64,000 nt of DNA, taken from Arthrobacter sp. ZGTC131. Lineage in GTDB: Bacteria; Actinomycetota; Actinomycetes; Actinomycetales; Micrococcaceae. Below the pieces are notes generated by a model. That model did not search any database. It was not told the DNA's origin and was given only the letters and a program-made list of their open reading frames with translations. This document shows positions 1-8,463 of this stretch, piece after piece. Location: positions 53,229 through 117,228 of the forward strand of contig NZ_PJIK01000015.1 in the NCBI RefSeq assembly GCF_002929275.1, in the 5' to 3' direction. The translations under genes and the position numbers were made by a program. Position 1 is the first letter of the stretch. Every line of letters begins with the position of its first letter.

Positions 1-216
1 CTTTCCGCGATCCCTCATGGTGCACCAGTGGGTGTTATATGTCAGCAATCACGGTGCCGGCGGTGCCAAGCTAGCGGCAATTGAAGGCACCTAGTGAGCC
101 GTTGATAAGGCAGTGTCCTTATTTCTGAGCATCCTGCTGCCGCGCGGACTTATTATGGCCGAGAGTGGACAGCAGACCCCGCCCGTCCTCTTCAAGAGCA
201 GAAACGGAGGCGCAGC
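1..216. other. Left edge, no supported gene
   Basis: A plus-strand frame is open from the window edge to a TAG at 92-94 and could be the last 30 codons of a gene starting outside the window, but nothing in it is recognisable. The rest is the leader of the gene at 217. Confidence 0.2.
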
Positions 217-564
217 ATGTCCGGGTACTTCGAAATTATCGACGCCCCCGATGGGGGATTCCGCACTCGGCTCCGAGGCCCGTCAGGCGAACTCCTGGCC
301 GTGTCAGAGACCTTTCCCACAAAGCGGCAGGCGGCGGCCGGTATCGGTCTCATTCGGGAGGTTGCCGGGACCGGCCTCATCCGGGACATGTCCTCGGGGC
401 ACCGTGGGGAGCCGTTCCGGCGGAGGCTTCGGCTCCTTCGGGCACAATCCGGTCACACCGGGGTCAGGCAGCCCCGGGCCCAGGGAGTTCCGTCGGTCGA
501 CGGCGCGGTCACTAGGACGACTCTGCAACGAGCAGGTTCCCGCCGGTGGCATTCTGTCACCTGA
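217..564 (+). CDS. YegP/DUF1508-type small protein
   Basis: Residues 1-58 match the DUF1508 (UPF0339, YegP) fold seen in small stress-associated proteins: an N-terminal GYFEIIDAPDGGFRTRL strand pair, then the SGELLAVSETFPTK segment and the AAAGIGLIREVAG helix. A strong Shine-Dalgarno GGAGG ends 4 bases before the ATG. The molecular function of the family is unknown. The arginine-rich tail after residue 60 is not part of the domain; it may be a natural lineage-specific tail or the result of an old frameshift. The protein is expected in the cytoplasm. The family call is fairly firm, the C-terminus is not. Confidence 0.65.
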   Translation: MSGYFEIIDAPDGGFRTRLRGPSGELLAVSETFPTKRQAAAGIGLIREVAGTGLIRDMSSGHRGEPFRRRLRLLRAQSGHTGVRQPRAQGVPSVDGAVTRTTLQRAGSRRWHSVT

Positions 565-621
565 CTCCCGGTGGGGCACACTCCACGGCAAGCAAGAGCC
601 CTCACGCTATCGTGAGTGGAA

Positions 622-1035
622 TTATCCAGCGGTCGCGGCGCGGGACTTCACAGCCAGCCAGTGCATGGCTTCCTGCGCGTCCGTGAAGTACTGGGTCGGG
701 CACTGAGGCCTGGGGAGTCCGAGGAGTCCATGGGCGATGACGCGGTCCACCGGAGTTGAACCCAGAATGGCGAATGCTGTAACGGTGGCGGCTTCACTGT
801 AGACACTGATCGCCTCCCTGCTGACGGAGCCGACTCCGGTGATCTGAAGCAGCACGACGGAGGGTTCGCCTCCTGTGATGGCCAGAAGACTCTCCCTGGC
901 GTGGGCGCCGTCTTCAGCAGTCATGCGGGCGCCTGGATTCAGGGTGATCCGGACGATCCCTTTGCTGATGAGGTCGACGGAAACGTTGGCCGCCGTTGGG
1001 GGGTCCTGGACGGATTGCATTCGTGTGGGTCCCAT
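622..1035 (-). CDS. STAS/SpoIIAA-like protein (DUF7793 type)
   Basis: This 137-residue protein looks like the single-domain STAS/SpoIIAA-like proteins common in Arthrobacter. It has an N-terminal strand (SKGIVRITLNPGARMT), a helix with ARESLL, a strand PSVVLLQITGVGSVSREA, and a C-terminal helix TDAQEAMHWL. Such domains usually take part in protein-protein signalling or lipid binding; no partner kinase lies nearby, so the role is inferred only from the fold. A second ATG at 1020 is an alternative start. No membrane segment or signal peptide is visible. Confidence 0.5.
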   Translation of the reverse strand: MGPTRMQSVQDPPTAANVSVDLISKGIVRITLNPGARMTAEDGAHARESLLAITGGEPSVVLLQITGVGSVSREAISVYSEAATVTAFAILGSTPVDRVIAHGLLGLPRPQCPTQYFTDAQEAMHWLAVKSRAATAG

Positions 1036-1201
1036 CGGCTGAAGAAGTGTCTTGTCGCCTGGCCTCAGGGATGCTCGTCAGGTGCGACACCTCCGCCTGC
1101 ACGGCAGTCGCTCACCCCCATGGCCTGACTTGCACATCCTACGTTCTATTTGATGTAACGCAAATCACTATTCGTAAGACCACTGGGGCTAGGCTCGCAC
1201 C

Positions 1202-1627
1202 ATGAAGCCTCGCGGTTTACTTCTAATCGGCCTTGGCGTCGGTGCCGCCGTTGTGGCCTTGGCACTGTTGCTGTTGAGCCGGCCAGGGAGCGGGGTGTGC
1301 CCGGCAATCGGATATGGCTACGTCGGCCCACTGGAGCTCCAGTTTTCACATGAACCGTCGTTGATCGCAGCTTGCTTCGAGGAGGGCTGCACTCCAGCGC
1401 CGGTGGCCAAAAGCCACGATGGCAAGTGGTTGGTGCCCCAGGCAGCCCCATACCTCGTCCCACCCGCCAGCGTGAGGACTGTCCACGTTGAAGCGGCGCT
1501 TTCTTCCGGTGGTTCCCGCGTTGCCCGCACATTTCCGATCGAAACGGAGCCCACCGGGGAGTATCCCTACGGCCGCGAGTGCGGGGGTCCGTACAGTTTC
1601 ACGCCAGTGAAGGTACCGCTCGGCTGA
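1202..1627 (+). CDS. Membrane-anchored hypothetical protein
   Basis: The first 26 residues are a signal anchor or uncleaved signal (MKPRGLLLIGLGVGAAVVAL followed by ALLLL), so the remaining 115 residues should face outside. The outer part contains four cysteines (CPAIG, AACFEEGC, RECGG) that could form two disulfides. I do not recognise a family. The gene stands alone, divergent from the STAS-like gene at 622-1035. Confidence 0.55.
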   Translation: MKPRGLLLIGLGVGAAVVALALLLLSRPGSGVCPAIGYGYVGPLELQFSHEPSLIAACFEEGCTPAPVAKSHDGKWLVPQAAPYLVPPASVRTVHVEAALSSGGSRVARTFPIETEPTGEYPYGRECGGPYSFTPVKVPLG

Positions 1628-1758
1628 GCGAATCGATTGCATCATTTCTTGGCGCTCGCGATAGAACATCGCACGCCGACGTACCCTTCCGGTTTAAAGG
1701 AAACGCCCACTCGCCGGTGGTGACCACACGGGACGAATGAATGACGCCAGCGAAGGAG

Positions 1759-2208
1759 TCACTCCGCGGCGCGACCCGTTGACCGGGGCTGCGGGATGTG
1801 TCCCTGGCGCGCGGCCTCACGGACCACAAGCCGGATGTTCGCGTACAGCAACGCCTTGACGGTCAGCGGGTCCAGCCTCTGCCCCCGCCGGATCCGGAAT
1901 TCAAGTTCCCGGCAGCAGCGTTCAAGCCGTAGGGCGCCCGCCATCGCCGACGTGGCTCTCAGGCTGACTACGGCATCACGGGCCGCCCGCAGATCCCCGC
2001 CGGCGAGTCCGTGCAGGATCTTCGCCGCACGGCCGGGCAGCATCTGCAGGTAGTCGTCGATGAACGCCTGCGCAAAAGCAGGTCCGACCTCATCCGCGAG
2101 GTTCTGCAGCGGGCCGCTGTCCAGCACCGGAACGTCGTCCCCGCCCGTCACACCGCACCGCCTCGTGTTGCCAGTTGCATCATCGCGCCCATCCATCAGC
2201 CTGCGCAC
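1759..2208 (-). CDS. Hpt-like domain protein lacking the phospho-histidine
   Basis: Residues 30-110 have the layout of a histidine phosphotransfer (Hpt) four-helix domain: FIDDYLQMLPGRAAKI, then DAVVSLRATSAMAGALRLE and CCRELE. In a normal Hpt the third segment reads xHxLKGSSxxxGA. Here the aligned histidine is valine (VVSLRATSAMAG), so the protein cannot accept phosphate in the usual way. It may be a decoy, or a structural or anti-anti partner for a sensor kinase, as in pseudo-Hpt proteins. Starts are GTG at 2208 or ATG at 2196. No kinase gene is adjacent. Confidence 0.6.
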   Translation of the reverse strand: MRRLMDGRDDATGNTRRCGVTGGDDVPVLDSGPLQNLADEVGPAFAQAFIDDYLQMLPGRAAKILHGLAGGDLRAARDAVVSLRATSAMAGALRLERCCRELEFRIRRGQRLDPLTVKALLYANIRLVVREAARQGHIPQPRSTGRAAE

Positions 2209-2346
2209 CCTGCTGTGCGCCTATGAAACACGTTCGCGCGGCGACCTCAAGACCGAGGAAGCTTTCGCCAATCTTCGGATCAAGATCGTCTGGTGGCTCT
2301 CAAAAGGCACAGGCCCCTGACGGGGTGCGCCTACTAACATGGGGAC

Positions 2347-2697
2347 GTGAACGAGACCCTTCCTCCCTGCCCCGAATGCTCCAGCGAGTACACGTACGGG
2401 ATAGGCGCCCTCCTGGTCTGTCCGGAATGCGGCCATGAATGGTCGTCCGTGCCGGTGGAAACAGATGAACCGGGGGAGCAGGTCATAAGGGACGCGGTGG
2501 GCAACGTGCTGGCCGACGGCGACACCGTCACCGTCGTCAAGGACCTCAAGATCAAGGGAAGCTCCAGCGTCATCAAAGTGGGCACCAAAGTGCGTGGCAT
2601 CCGCCTACTGGACGGAGTGGGGGACCACGACATCGACTGCAAGGTGGACGGCGTGGGTCCGATGCAGCTCAAATCCAGCGTGGTGAAGAAGGTCTAG
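2347..2697 (+). CDS. yjdM: YjdM/PhnA-type zinc-ribbon protein
   Basis: This is a full-length member (116 aa) of the YjdM/PhnA family. An N-terminal zinc ribbon has two CxxC knuckles (CPECSSEY and CPECGHEW, residues 8-29). It is followed by the conserved C-terminal beta domain (DGDTVTVVKDLKIKGSS, VGTKVRGIRL, KSSVVKKV). Family members were once named alkylphosphonate utilisation protein PhnA, but the biochemical role is unclear. The start is GTG with GGGGA just upstream. It is followed 21 bp later by the flavoprotein gene, so the two may be co-transcribed. Confidence 0.9.
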   Translation: MNETLPPCPECSSEYTYGIGALLVCPECGHEWSSVPVETDEPGEQVIRDAVGNVLADGDTVTVVKDLKIKGSSSVIKVGTKVRGIRLLDGVGDHDIDCKVDGVGPMQLKSSVVKKV

Positions 2698-2718
2698 GGA
2701 CAGGTTGCGGGAACCGGC

Positions 2719-3840
2719 GTGCATAATTCCGGAAGGGTTGCCGACATTGTGGTCATCGGCGCGGGCCAGGCCGGCCTGTCCGCCGCGTACCACCTCGCGC
2801 GCCGCGGGTTCGCGCCCGCTCAAGGCGGAGCCGCCGAGGCCGGCCCGGACAGCCTAACCCGGCGAACCTACGCGGTGCTGGACGCCGAGGACGGCCCGGG
2901 CGGCGCCTGGCGGCACCGCTGGAAGACCCTGCGGATGGCCACAGTCAACGGAATCAGCGACCTCCCCGGCATCCCGCAGCCGGACGTTGATCCGGCCGAA
3001 CCCAGCTCGGCATTCCTGACCCGCTACTTTGCTGGCTATGAGCGTGAACTCGGCATCGTCGTCGAACGGCCCGTCAAGGCGATCGCCGTCGAGCGCGAGG
3101 ACGCCGATCCCGCGGGACGGCTGAGGATCACGACGTCCGACGGCGGATGGTCGGCGCGCGCTGTCATCAACGCCACGGGAACCTGGACCAGGCCCTTCTG
3201 GCCGATCTATCCCGGTCAGTTCACGTTCAGGGGGCGCCAGCTCCACGTTGCAGACTATGTCTCGGCCGAAGAGTTCCGGGGACTGCACGTCATTGTCGTG
3301 GGCGGCGGCATTTCCGCCGTCGGGCTGCTCGACGAGATCTCAAAGGTGACGTCTACCAGCTGGTTCACGCGGCGCGAGCCCGTCTGGCGGGAGGCGGCGT
3401 TCGACCGTCAGGCAGGCCATGACGCCGTCGCCCTCGTGGAGGACCGCGTGCGCCGGGGGCTGCCGCCGCAGAGCGTCGTGGCCGCCACCGGTCTCATCTG
3501 GACCCCGGCGCTCCGGGCAGCAGCCGCGCGCGGTGTGCTGGAACGCCGCCCCATGTTCACCGGCATAGAGCCCGACGGCGTCCGGCTGTCAGACGGCAGT
3601 CTGCTCGCCGCTGACGTGATCCTCTGGGCCACGGGCTTCCGCGCCGAGCTGGAACACCTGGCACCGCTGCACCTGCGCGGGCCCGGCGGCGGCATCGCCA
3701 TGGACGGCACCCGGGTGGCGGCGGAGCCCCGGGTGCACCTCGTGGGCTACGGGCCGTCGTCATCCACCATCGGCGCCAACCGCGCAGGCCGGGCCGCCGT
3801 CGCGGAACTCCTGAAGCTGCTGGCGGCGGAGCCCGCCTGA
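2719..3840 (+). CDS. FAD/NAD(P)-dependent oxidoreductase (CzcO/flavin monooxygenase-like)
   Basis: The protein has an N-terminal FAD-binding Rossmann motif (VVIGAGQAGLSAAYHLARRG, residues 6-25), a second dinucleotide motif for NAD(P)H near residue 195 (VIVVGGGISAVG) and the ATGF motif (ILWATGFRAEL) typical of flavin-containing monooxygenases and 'K+ transport flavoproteins'. The substrate cannot be read from the sequence. At 373 aa it is full length for the CzcO-like group. An insertion of about 15 residues (PAQGGAAEAGPDSLT) sits between the GxGxxG helix and the second strand. The start is GTG. Confidence 0.8.
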   Translation: MHNSGRVADIVVIGAGQAGLSAAYHLARRGFAPAQGGAAEAGPDSLTRRTYAVLDAEDGPGGAWRHRWKTLRMATVNGISDLPGIPQPDVDPAEPSSAFLTRYFAGYERELGIVVERPVKAIAVEREDADPAGRLRITTSDGGWSARAVINATGTWTRPFWPIYPGQFTFRGRQLHVADYVSAEEFRGLHVIVVGGGISAVGLLDEISKVTSTSWFTRREPVWREAAFDRQAGHDAVALVEDRVRRGLPPQSVVAATGLIWTPALRAAAARGVLERRPMFTGIEPDGVRLSDGSLLAADVILWATGFRAELEHLAPLHLRGPGGGIAMDGTRVAAEPRVHLVGYGPSSSTIGANRAGRAAVAELLKLLAAEPA

Positions 3841-3933
3841 GCTGGATTCACGGTAAGTTTGCCCAAGAGCCTGCCGGGCCGGCGACAGGCGAACTTATGC
3901 GAACAACCAGCAGGGAAGAGGCGGCGGCAAAAC

Positions 3934-5082
3934 GTGGTAGAGAACAGTCTTGGGCAGCTTCTGGGCAGGTTGCGGAGATACCCGGACGTGGAGGCGGCCA
4001 ACCTGCAGGCGTGGGACGCCACCGACACACTACTGCTGGACACCGTGGCGGATCTCCTGACACCGCAAAGCAGGGTCGCCGTGATCGGAGACCGCTACGG
4101 AGCGCTGACGCTGGGACTGCTGGGAGGCGCTGGCACGGTTCCCGCGCCGCAGGTCCGCGTGTACCAGGACCTCGTCACCGGCGAGCGGGCGCTCCGGCAC
4201 AATGCGGGGGCACTCGGCATCGCCGGGGGCTTTGAGCAGTTGCCGCTGGGCGCGGAGCTGCTCGCGGACGTGGATGTCATTCTGCTGCAGCTGCCCAAGA
4301 CGCTCGCCGAACTCGAGGAGATTTCCGACGCCGTTGCGCGTCATGCGCCCAAGGGCGCCGTGCTGTTCGCCGGAGGTCGGGTCAAGCACATGTCCCTGGG
4401 CATGAACGCCGTACTCGGGCGGTTCTTCGAAACGGTCCAGCCCCAGCTGGCCCGGCAGAAGTCGCGGGTTCTTCTGGCCTCGGAGCCAAAACCCGTCGAA
4501 CCGGCCCCGCCGTATCCGGTGACGGAGCACAACGATGAGCTCGATCTGCAGGTGTGCGCGCACGGAGCCGTTTTTGCCGGCACCAAACTCGACATCGGAA
4601 CGCGCTACCTGCTGGAGTTCCTCCCGAAGATTCCCGCAGCAGGGACCGCTGTGGATCTGGGCTGCGGAACCGGGATCCTGGCCGCCATGTACGCGCGCCG
4701 GCATCCGGATTCGGCGGTGATCGCCACGGACCAGTCGGCCGCGGCGGTCGCGTCAGCGCGGGCCACAGCCGCGGCGAATGGCCTGGGCCGGCAGATCACG
4801 GTTCTCCAGGACGATGCCATGAGTTCCGTTCCTGCGGCTAGCGCCGGGCTCATCCTGCTGAATCCGCCTTTTCATCTCGGGGCCAGTGTCCACGCCGGGG
4901 CCGGGATCAAGATGTTCGAGGCAGCAGCCCGCGTTCTTGCCCCCGGCGGTGAGCTCTGGACTGTGTTCAACAGCCATCTTCACTACGTGCCGGCCCTTGA
5001 AAGGCTGGTCGGGCCGACCTCCGTTCAGGGAAGAAACTCCAAGTTCACGGTGTCCGCCAGCGTCAAAAGACACGGACGCTGA
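3934..5082 (+). CDS. rlmG: RlmG/RsmC-type rRNA guanine-N2 methyltransferase
   Basis: This two-domain class I SAM-dependent methyltransferase resembles RlmG (23S rRNA m2G1835) and RsmC. The N-terminal half is the degenerate methyltransferase-like domain. The C-terminal half carries the SAM-binding motif AVDLGCGTGILAAMYARRHP and the catalytic NPPF motif (LLNPPFHLGA) of N2-guanine or amino methyltransferases. Members of this group act on assembled ribosomal RNA in the cytoplasm. The frame is open from 3859, but GTG 3934 (VENSLGQLL) gives the expected N-terminus; the 25 codons before it look like linker sequence. The exact rRNA position modified is inferred. Confidence 0.75.
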   Translation: MVENSLGQLLGRLRRYPDVEAANLQAWDATDTLLLDTVADLLTPQSRVAVIGDRYGALTLGLLGGAGTVPAPQVRVYQDLVTGERALRHNAGALGIAGGFEQLPLGAELLADVDVILLQLPKTLAELEEISDAVARHAPKGAVLFAGGRVKHMSLGMNAVLGRFFETVQPQLARQKSRVLLASEPKPVEPAPPYPVTEHNDELDLQVCAHGAVFAGTKLDIGTRYLLEFLPKIPAAGTAVDLGCGTGILAAMYARRHPDSAVIATDQSAAAVASARATAAANGLGRQITVLQDDAMSSVPAASAGLILLNPPFHLGASVHAGAGIKMFEAAARVLAPGGELWTVFNSHLHYVPALERLVGPTSVQGRNSKFTVSASVKRHGR

Positions 5083-5203
5083 GCGGCAGCGGCGGCAGGC
5101 GCTCCTCCGCGATTCCGCCCGCGCGTGGGCGTACCCGTATACCGGGACGTAACGTACGATTCAGACATCGACACTGGCCAACCGAAGATGCTTAGGGGAA
5201 TCC

Positions 5204-6454
5204 TTGACTGAGATCCGCCAGCCCACACCGCGGCGCGGAACTAACCTGCCCCGCATGGGTGACTTCAACTTGACGGTCATCTTGGACGCCGTCCGGCGGT
5301 CATCCGGGGGCCTCAGCCGTGTCGAACTGGCCCAGATTGTCGGGCTGTCCCCGCAGACCATCTCGAACATCTCCCGCCGGCTCCTGGACCAGAGCCTCAT
5401 CGTGGAAGCCGGAAAGGAGGGGAGCGGGCCGGGAAAGCCGAGGACCATCCTCCGGCTGAATCCTGCGGGAATGTATGCCGTGGGCGTGCATCTGGATCCC
5501 GCCGTCGCAACATTTGTCGTCCTGGACCTGGTGGGTGCAGTGGTGCTGCATTCGCGGGTCAAGACCCCGGACAGCGGCAACCCTGAAGAAGTAATCGCCG
5601 CCATTGCCGCCGAGATTGAAAAGCTCGTCGAAGCGTCGGGTGTGGACCGGGAGAAGATCGCCGGCCTGGGCATCGCGGCACCCGGCCCGATCGACCACGA
5701 CAACGGAGCAGTGGTTGAACCGCCGCTCCTTGTTGGCTGGGACCGGGTTCTGCTGCGCGATGCCCTGGCAGACGCAACGGGCCTTTCCGTACTCATGGAC
5801 AAGGACGTGACCAGCGCAGCCGTGGCGGAAACCTGGGCGGGAGGCCCCAGCGGCGCCGGCAGTTTCGTCTTCATGTACATGGGCACGGGGATCGGCTGTG
5901 GCATTGTCCTTAACGACGAGGTTGTCCGCGGCACATCAGGAAACGCCGGCGAAATCGGCCACATCATCGTCGATCCGGACGGCCCGCCCTGTGACTGCGG
6001 CCTGCGCGGCTGCGTGAAGTCCTCCTGCATCCCGCAGGTCCTGGTGGCTGAGGCACAGGCCGCAGGAATCCTGCCGGGCGGTCCCCTGACCGGAGGCTCC
6101 GTGGTGCAGGAACGGTTCGCCCAGCTGTGCGAGGCCGCGGATGCCGGCAACAGTGCGGCTGCAGCAATCATTGATAAGTCGGCGATGCTGGTGGCACGGG
6201 CGGCGTCCGTGGTGGCCAACACCCTCGACGTGGACCGCGTCGTCTTCGGCGGCCCGTTCTGGAGTCTCCTGTCGCGGCGTTACCTGGAGTTAGTTCCGGA
6301 CCTGATCCAGCAGAACAGCGACGCAGGAAACATTCACGCCATCGAAGTGGTGGGCACAGGAGTCGGGGAGGACGTGGGAGCCATCGGCGCCGCCTGCCTT
6401 GTACTGGAGCACACACTCGCGCCGCGCGCCCAGCGGCTGCTATTGGAGGGCTAA
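5204..6454 (+). CDS. ROK-family transcriptional regulator
   Basis: An N-terminal winged helix-turn-helix (GGLSRVELAQIVGLSPQTIS, residues 32-51) is fused to a ROK sugar-kinase-like domain. The ROK signature GEIGHIIVDPDG and the zinc knuckle CDCGLRGC are present. Two things suggest a sugar-sensing repressor rather than a kinase: the acidic residue after the knuckle is lysine (CVK), and the usual DNDAN phosphotransfer motif reads DKDVTSAAVAE. The start may be TTG 5204 with AGGGGAA immediately upstream, or ATG 5255. No sugar transport or catabolic genes flank it, so the regulon is unknown. Confidence 0.85.
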   Translation: MTEIRQPTPRRGTNLPRMGDFNLTVILDAVRRSSGGLSRVELAQIVGLSPQTISNISRRLLDQSLIVEAGKEGSGPGKPRTILRLNPAGMYAVGVHLDPAVATFVVLDLVGAVVLHSRVKTPDSGNPEEVIAAIAAEIEKLVEASGVDREKIAGLGIAAPGPIDHDNGAVVEPPLLVGWDRVLLRDALADATGLSVLMDKDVTSAAVAETWAGGPSGAGSFVFMYMGTGIGCGIVLNDEVVRGTSGNAGEIGHIIVDPDGPPCDCGLRGCVKSSCIPQVLVAEAQAAGILPGGPLTGGSVVQERFAQLCEAADAGNSAAAAIIDKSAMLVARAASVVANTLDVDRVVFGGPFWSLLSRRYLELVPDLIQQNSDAGNIHAIEVVGTGVGEDVGAIGAACLVLEHTLAPRAQRLLLEG

Positions 6455-6458
6455 GGCG

Positions 6459-6656
6459 TCAGTCGATGTCTTCGACGATGGTCCCGTAGGGAATCGTGTC
6501 ATCGAGATGCGCCTGGTGGCCTCTGGGTATGAACAGTACCCGGACGCCGTGTAGTTGGTCCGCTGCGGACTGAAGGAGGACCGGGCGGACCGTGTCAACA
6601 AAACGGGGGTCCTTGCCGACAAGGTACTGCTCGTAGCTGGCTGGTAGCTGGGTCAT
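6459..6656 (-). CDS. Small conserved hypothetical protein
   Basis: This is a 65-residue protein starting MTQLPASYEQYLVGKDPR and ending TIPYGTIVEDID. The frame is open further upstream to 6779, but that extension looks non-coding, so I take the internal ATG. No signal peptide or membrane segment is visible and the family is unknown to me. It converges with the ROK gene, whose stop is 4 bp from its own. Confidence 0.45.
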   Translation of the reverse strand: MTQLPASYEQYLVGKDPRFVDTVRPVLLQSAADQLHGVRVLFIPRGHQAHLDDTIPYGTIVEDID

Positions 6657-6775
6657 GGCATCAGGATAGACCTGTTCTTTGGCCAAGGGGAGGGTGTGCC
6701 CCGGCGACCGGAATCGCCGGGGCACACCCGTCGTCGGAGTAACCGACCTGCACTTAGATGGACAGGCTGAGGGGC

Positions 6776-7804
6776 TCACTGACCGCCGGTGGTCTCGGTG
6801 GTCACTTCGGCCTTCGGTGTCTTGCCGTAGACGTCCTTGCTTACCGTGTACGCGTGCTCGTCGAGCTTCATGGCCTCCTGGTTGACTTCTTTGAGCTTGG
6901 CGTCGGAGAGCTGTTCCACCTTGACCAGGTCAAGGGTCTCCTGGTCCGCGCCGCCGACGGCTGTCACCTTAACCAGGCCTGTGCCCGCTGAATAGAACTT
7001 ACGCTGGTGGCCTACGGCCGGTTCCAGGGGGTTGTGTTCATCAATCACCAGCACGTCTTCGTAGCATCCCGTCGGAACGCAGACGCGCTGATTCTCCTGC
7101 AAGACCTTTCCGCAATCCAGGAAGTCCACGCTGGGTGCGTGCGCCTGAACATATTCTGCGGTTCCGGTCCGCGGCTCAGCCTGCATGGCGATTCCCGCCT
7201 GGGCTTCGTCAATCGAATGAATGAAGGTGTTGGGCGCGCCTATGAACTTGCCGTTTTCGAACTCTTCCGGGTACTCGCCGAAGAGCCAGACTGTTCCGCT
7301 CTTGGTCTGGGCAAAGAAGGCCAGTTCGGATTCCACCAGCTCGCCGTCCGCGTAGTCACGGTCCCACATGACCAGCGTCTTCACGCCGTCTATCACCTTG
7401 GTCAGCCCGGTCACGGTGTGCGTGACCGTCCGCTTGGTGGTCGCGTCAGCGCTCTTGACTTCACCCGTTGTGGTGTACTGCGACCCGGGCTTCAGGGAAA
7501 ACCACTTATTGTCCAGGTTCGGTGACTCTTGGAATTCCCCGGAGTCAAAATTAATGGTCGACCCCGGGCCGCAGAGCTCATCGGCATTGGCCGTCCCCGT
7601 GGCCCCCGGCGATGCTGGGTCCGACGTCGCTGTCGTCCCCGTCGCTGGTGCCGACTCCGTGGGGGACGCCGGCCCCGACGTCCCGTTGGACGTTGCCGGC
7701 GGGGTGGTGCCTCCCTGCGTTGCACACGACGTCAGTGTCGTCAACGCCAGAACGAGCACACAAGCTGAACTGATCACCGTTGATCTGTTGTAAGGCTGGA
7801 ACAT
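6776..7804 (-). CDS. Secreted lipoprotein of unknown function
   Basis: The start at 7804 is chosen because GAAAGG lies 8 bases upstream and because it yields a clean lipoprotein signal with lipobox LTSC about 28 residues in (MFQPYNRSTVISS...TTLTSC). A low-complexity Thr/Pro/Ser/Ala linker of some 45 residues follows, then a globular domain (NLDNKWFSLKPGSQYTTTGE, LVMWDRDYADGELVESELAF, GTVWLFGEYPEEFENGKF). The protein should be tethered to the outside of the membrane. I recognise no enzyme motif. It is monocistronic. Confidence 0.65.
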   Translation of the reverse strand: MFQPYNRSTVISSACVLVLALTTLTSCATQGGTTPPATSNGTSGPASPTESAPATGTTATSDPASPGATGTANADELCGPGSTINFDSGEFQESPNLDNKWFSLKPGSQYTTTGEVKSADATTKRTVTHTVTGLTKVIDGVKTLVMWDRDYADGELVESELAFFAQTKSGTVWLFGEYPEEFENGKFIGAPNTFIHSIDEAQAGIAMQAEPRTGTAEYVQAHAPSVDFLDCGKVLQENQRVCVPTGCYEDVLVIDEHNPLEPAVGHQRKFYSAGTGLVKVTAVGGADQETLDLVKVEQLSDAKLKEVNQEAMKLDEHAYTVSKDVYGKTPKAEVTTETTGGQ

Positions 7805-8224
7805 CTCGGTGGCCTTTCGCCGTAGGAATTTGATGGTTTCCAGCGACGGCACCGCACCACCCTCCGGTGCGGAGAACAGCCGCGGTGCGGCGCTGGTGAA
7901 CCCGCGGCCTTGCAAAGGGGACGTTGCTACGCCGCTCCTTGAAAGGGCGCGGGATACTGTCTCTCGGGGCGGTTCACCGAGGAACGTCCAGAAGGCCTCC
8001 TTCACCTGAGACCGTGTGCGAATCCGGATACGACGTGCACAAATAATGGCCTAGATTTGTGCGTTTGAAAAGAGCTTCTGCAGCGCAAGACCAGCCGTGC
8101 GGAGCCTGCCGGCGAAGATTATTCTGAAACCGCAACGGCGCAGGCGTAAGAATGCGTCTTAATTCGGTTGCCAACTTGAACGCACCCACGGGCGGCTCCT
8201 AGAGTTCTATACAAGTTACCGAGG
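7805..8224. other. Intergenic region, nothing recognised
   Basis: These 420 bases contain the upstream regions of the divergent lipoprotein and metF transcripts. I see no gene. A promoter for metF should lie near its right end, just before the folded leader. Confidence 0.4.
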
Positions 8225-8310
8225 TAACGTGTCAGCGATCCTCCGCTGTGGATATGCCGCCAGCCGGCAGCCAAGGAGGGTGTGGGTGCCCCCATGTGGG
8301 CCTGACATTT
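8225..8310 (+). promoter_or_regulatory. Probable SAM riboswitch (SAM-I/IV type) in the metF leader
   Basis: A compact fold can be drawn by hand. Closing stem P1 pairs TGTCAG (8230-8235) with CTGACA (8302-8307). A short hairpin GCG/CGC carries the loop ATCCTCC (8238-8244), which can form a 7-bp pseudoknot with GGAGGGT (8275-8281). P3 pairs TGCCG (8255-8259) with CGGCA (8265-8269), followed by GGCAGCC and GGGTGCC, both like the conserved SAM-I core (GGCAACC, GGTGC). It lies 154 bases before metF and metE, the expected targets. I infer SAM binding from fold and context. Confidence 0.6.
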
Positions 8311-8463
8311 GCTCACGGACCAACTTCTATTCAGGCGTAACAGTCGCGGCTGCGCCCTGCCGAAGTTCATTCCGTGTTCCCCAAACTCAATTCATTGACC
8401 GCACGCTGTACGGGCTTCCGCCACGGCAGCACAGCCTTCAATGGCCCATAGCCAAGGACGCAA

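Noticed and set aside
2-94. Frame open from the left edge to TAG at 92
   Set aside because: Thirty codons without a recognisable motif are too little to support a partial gene.
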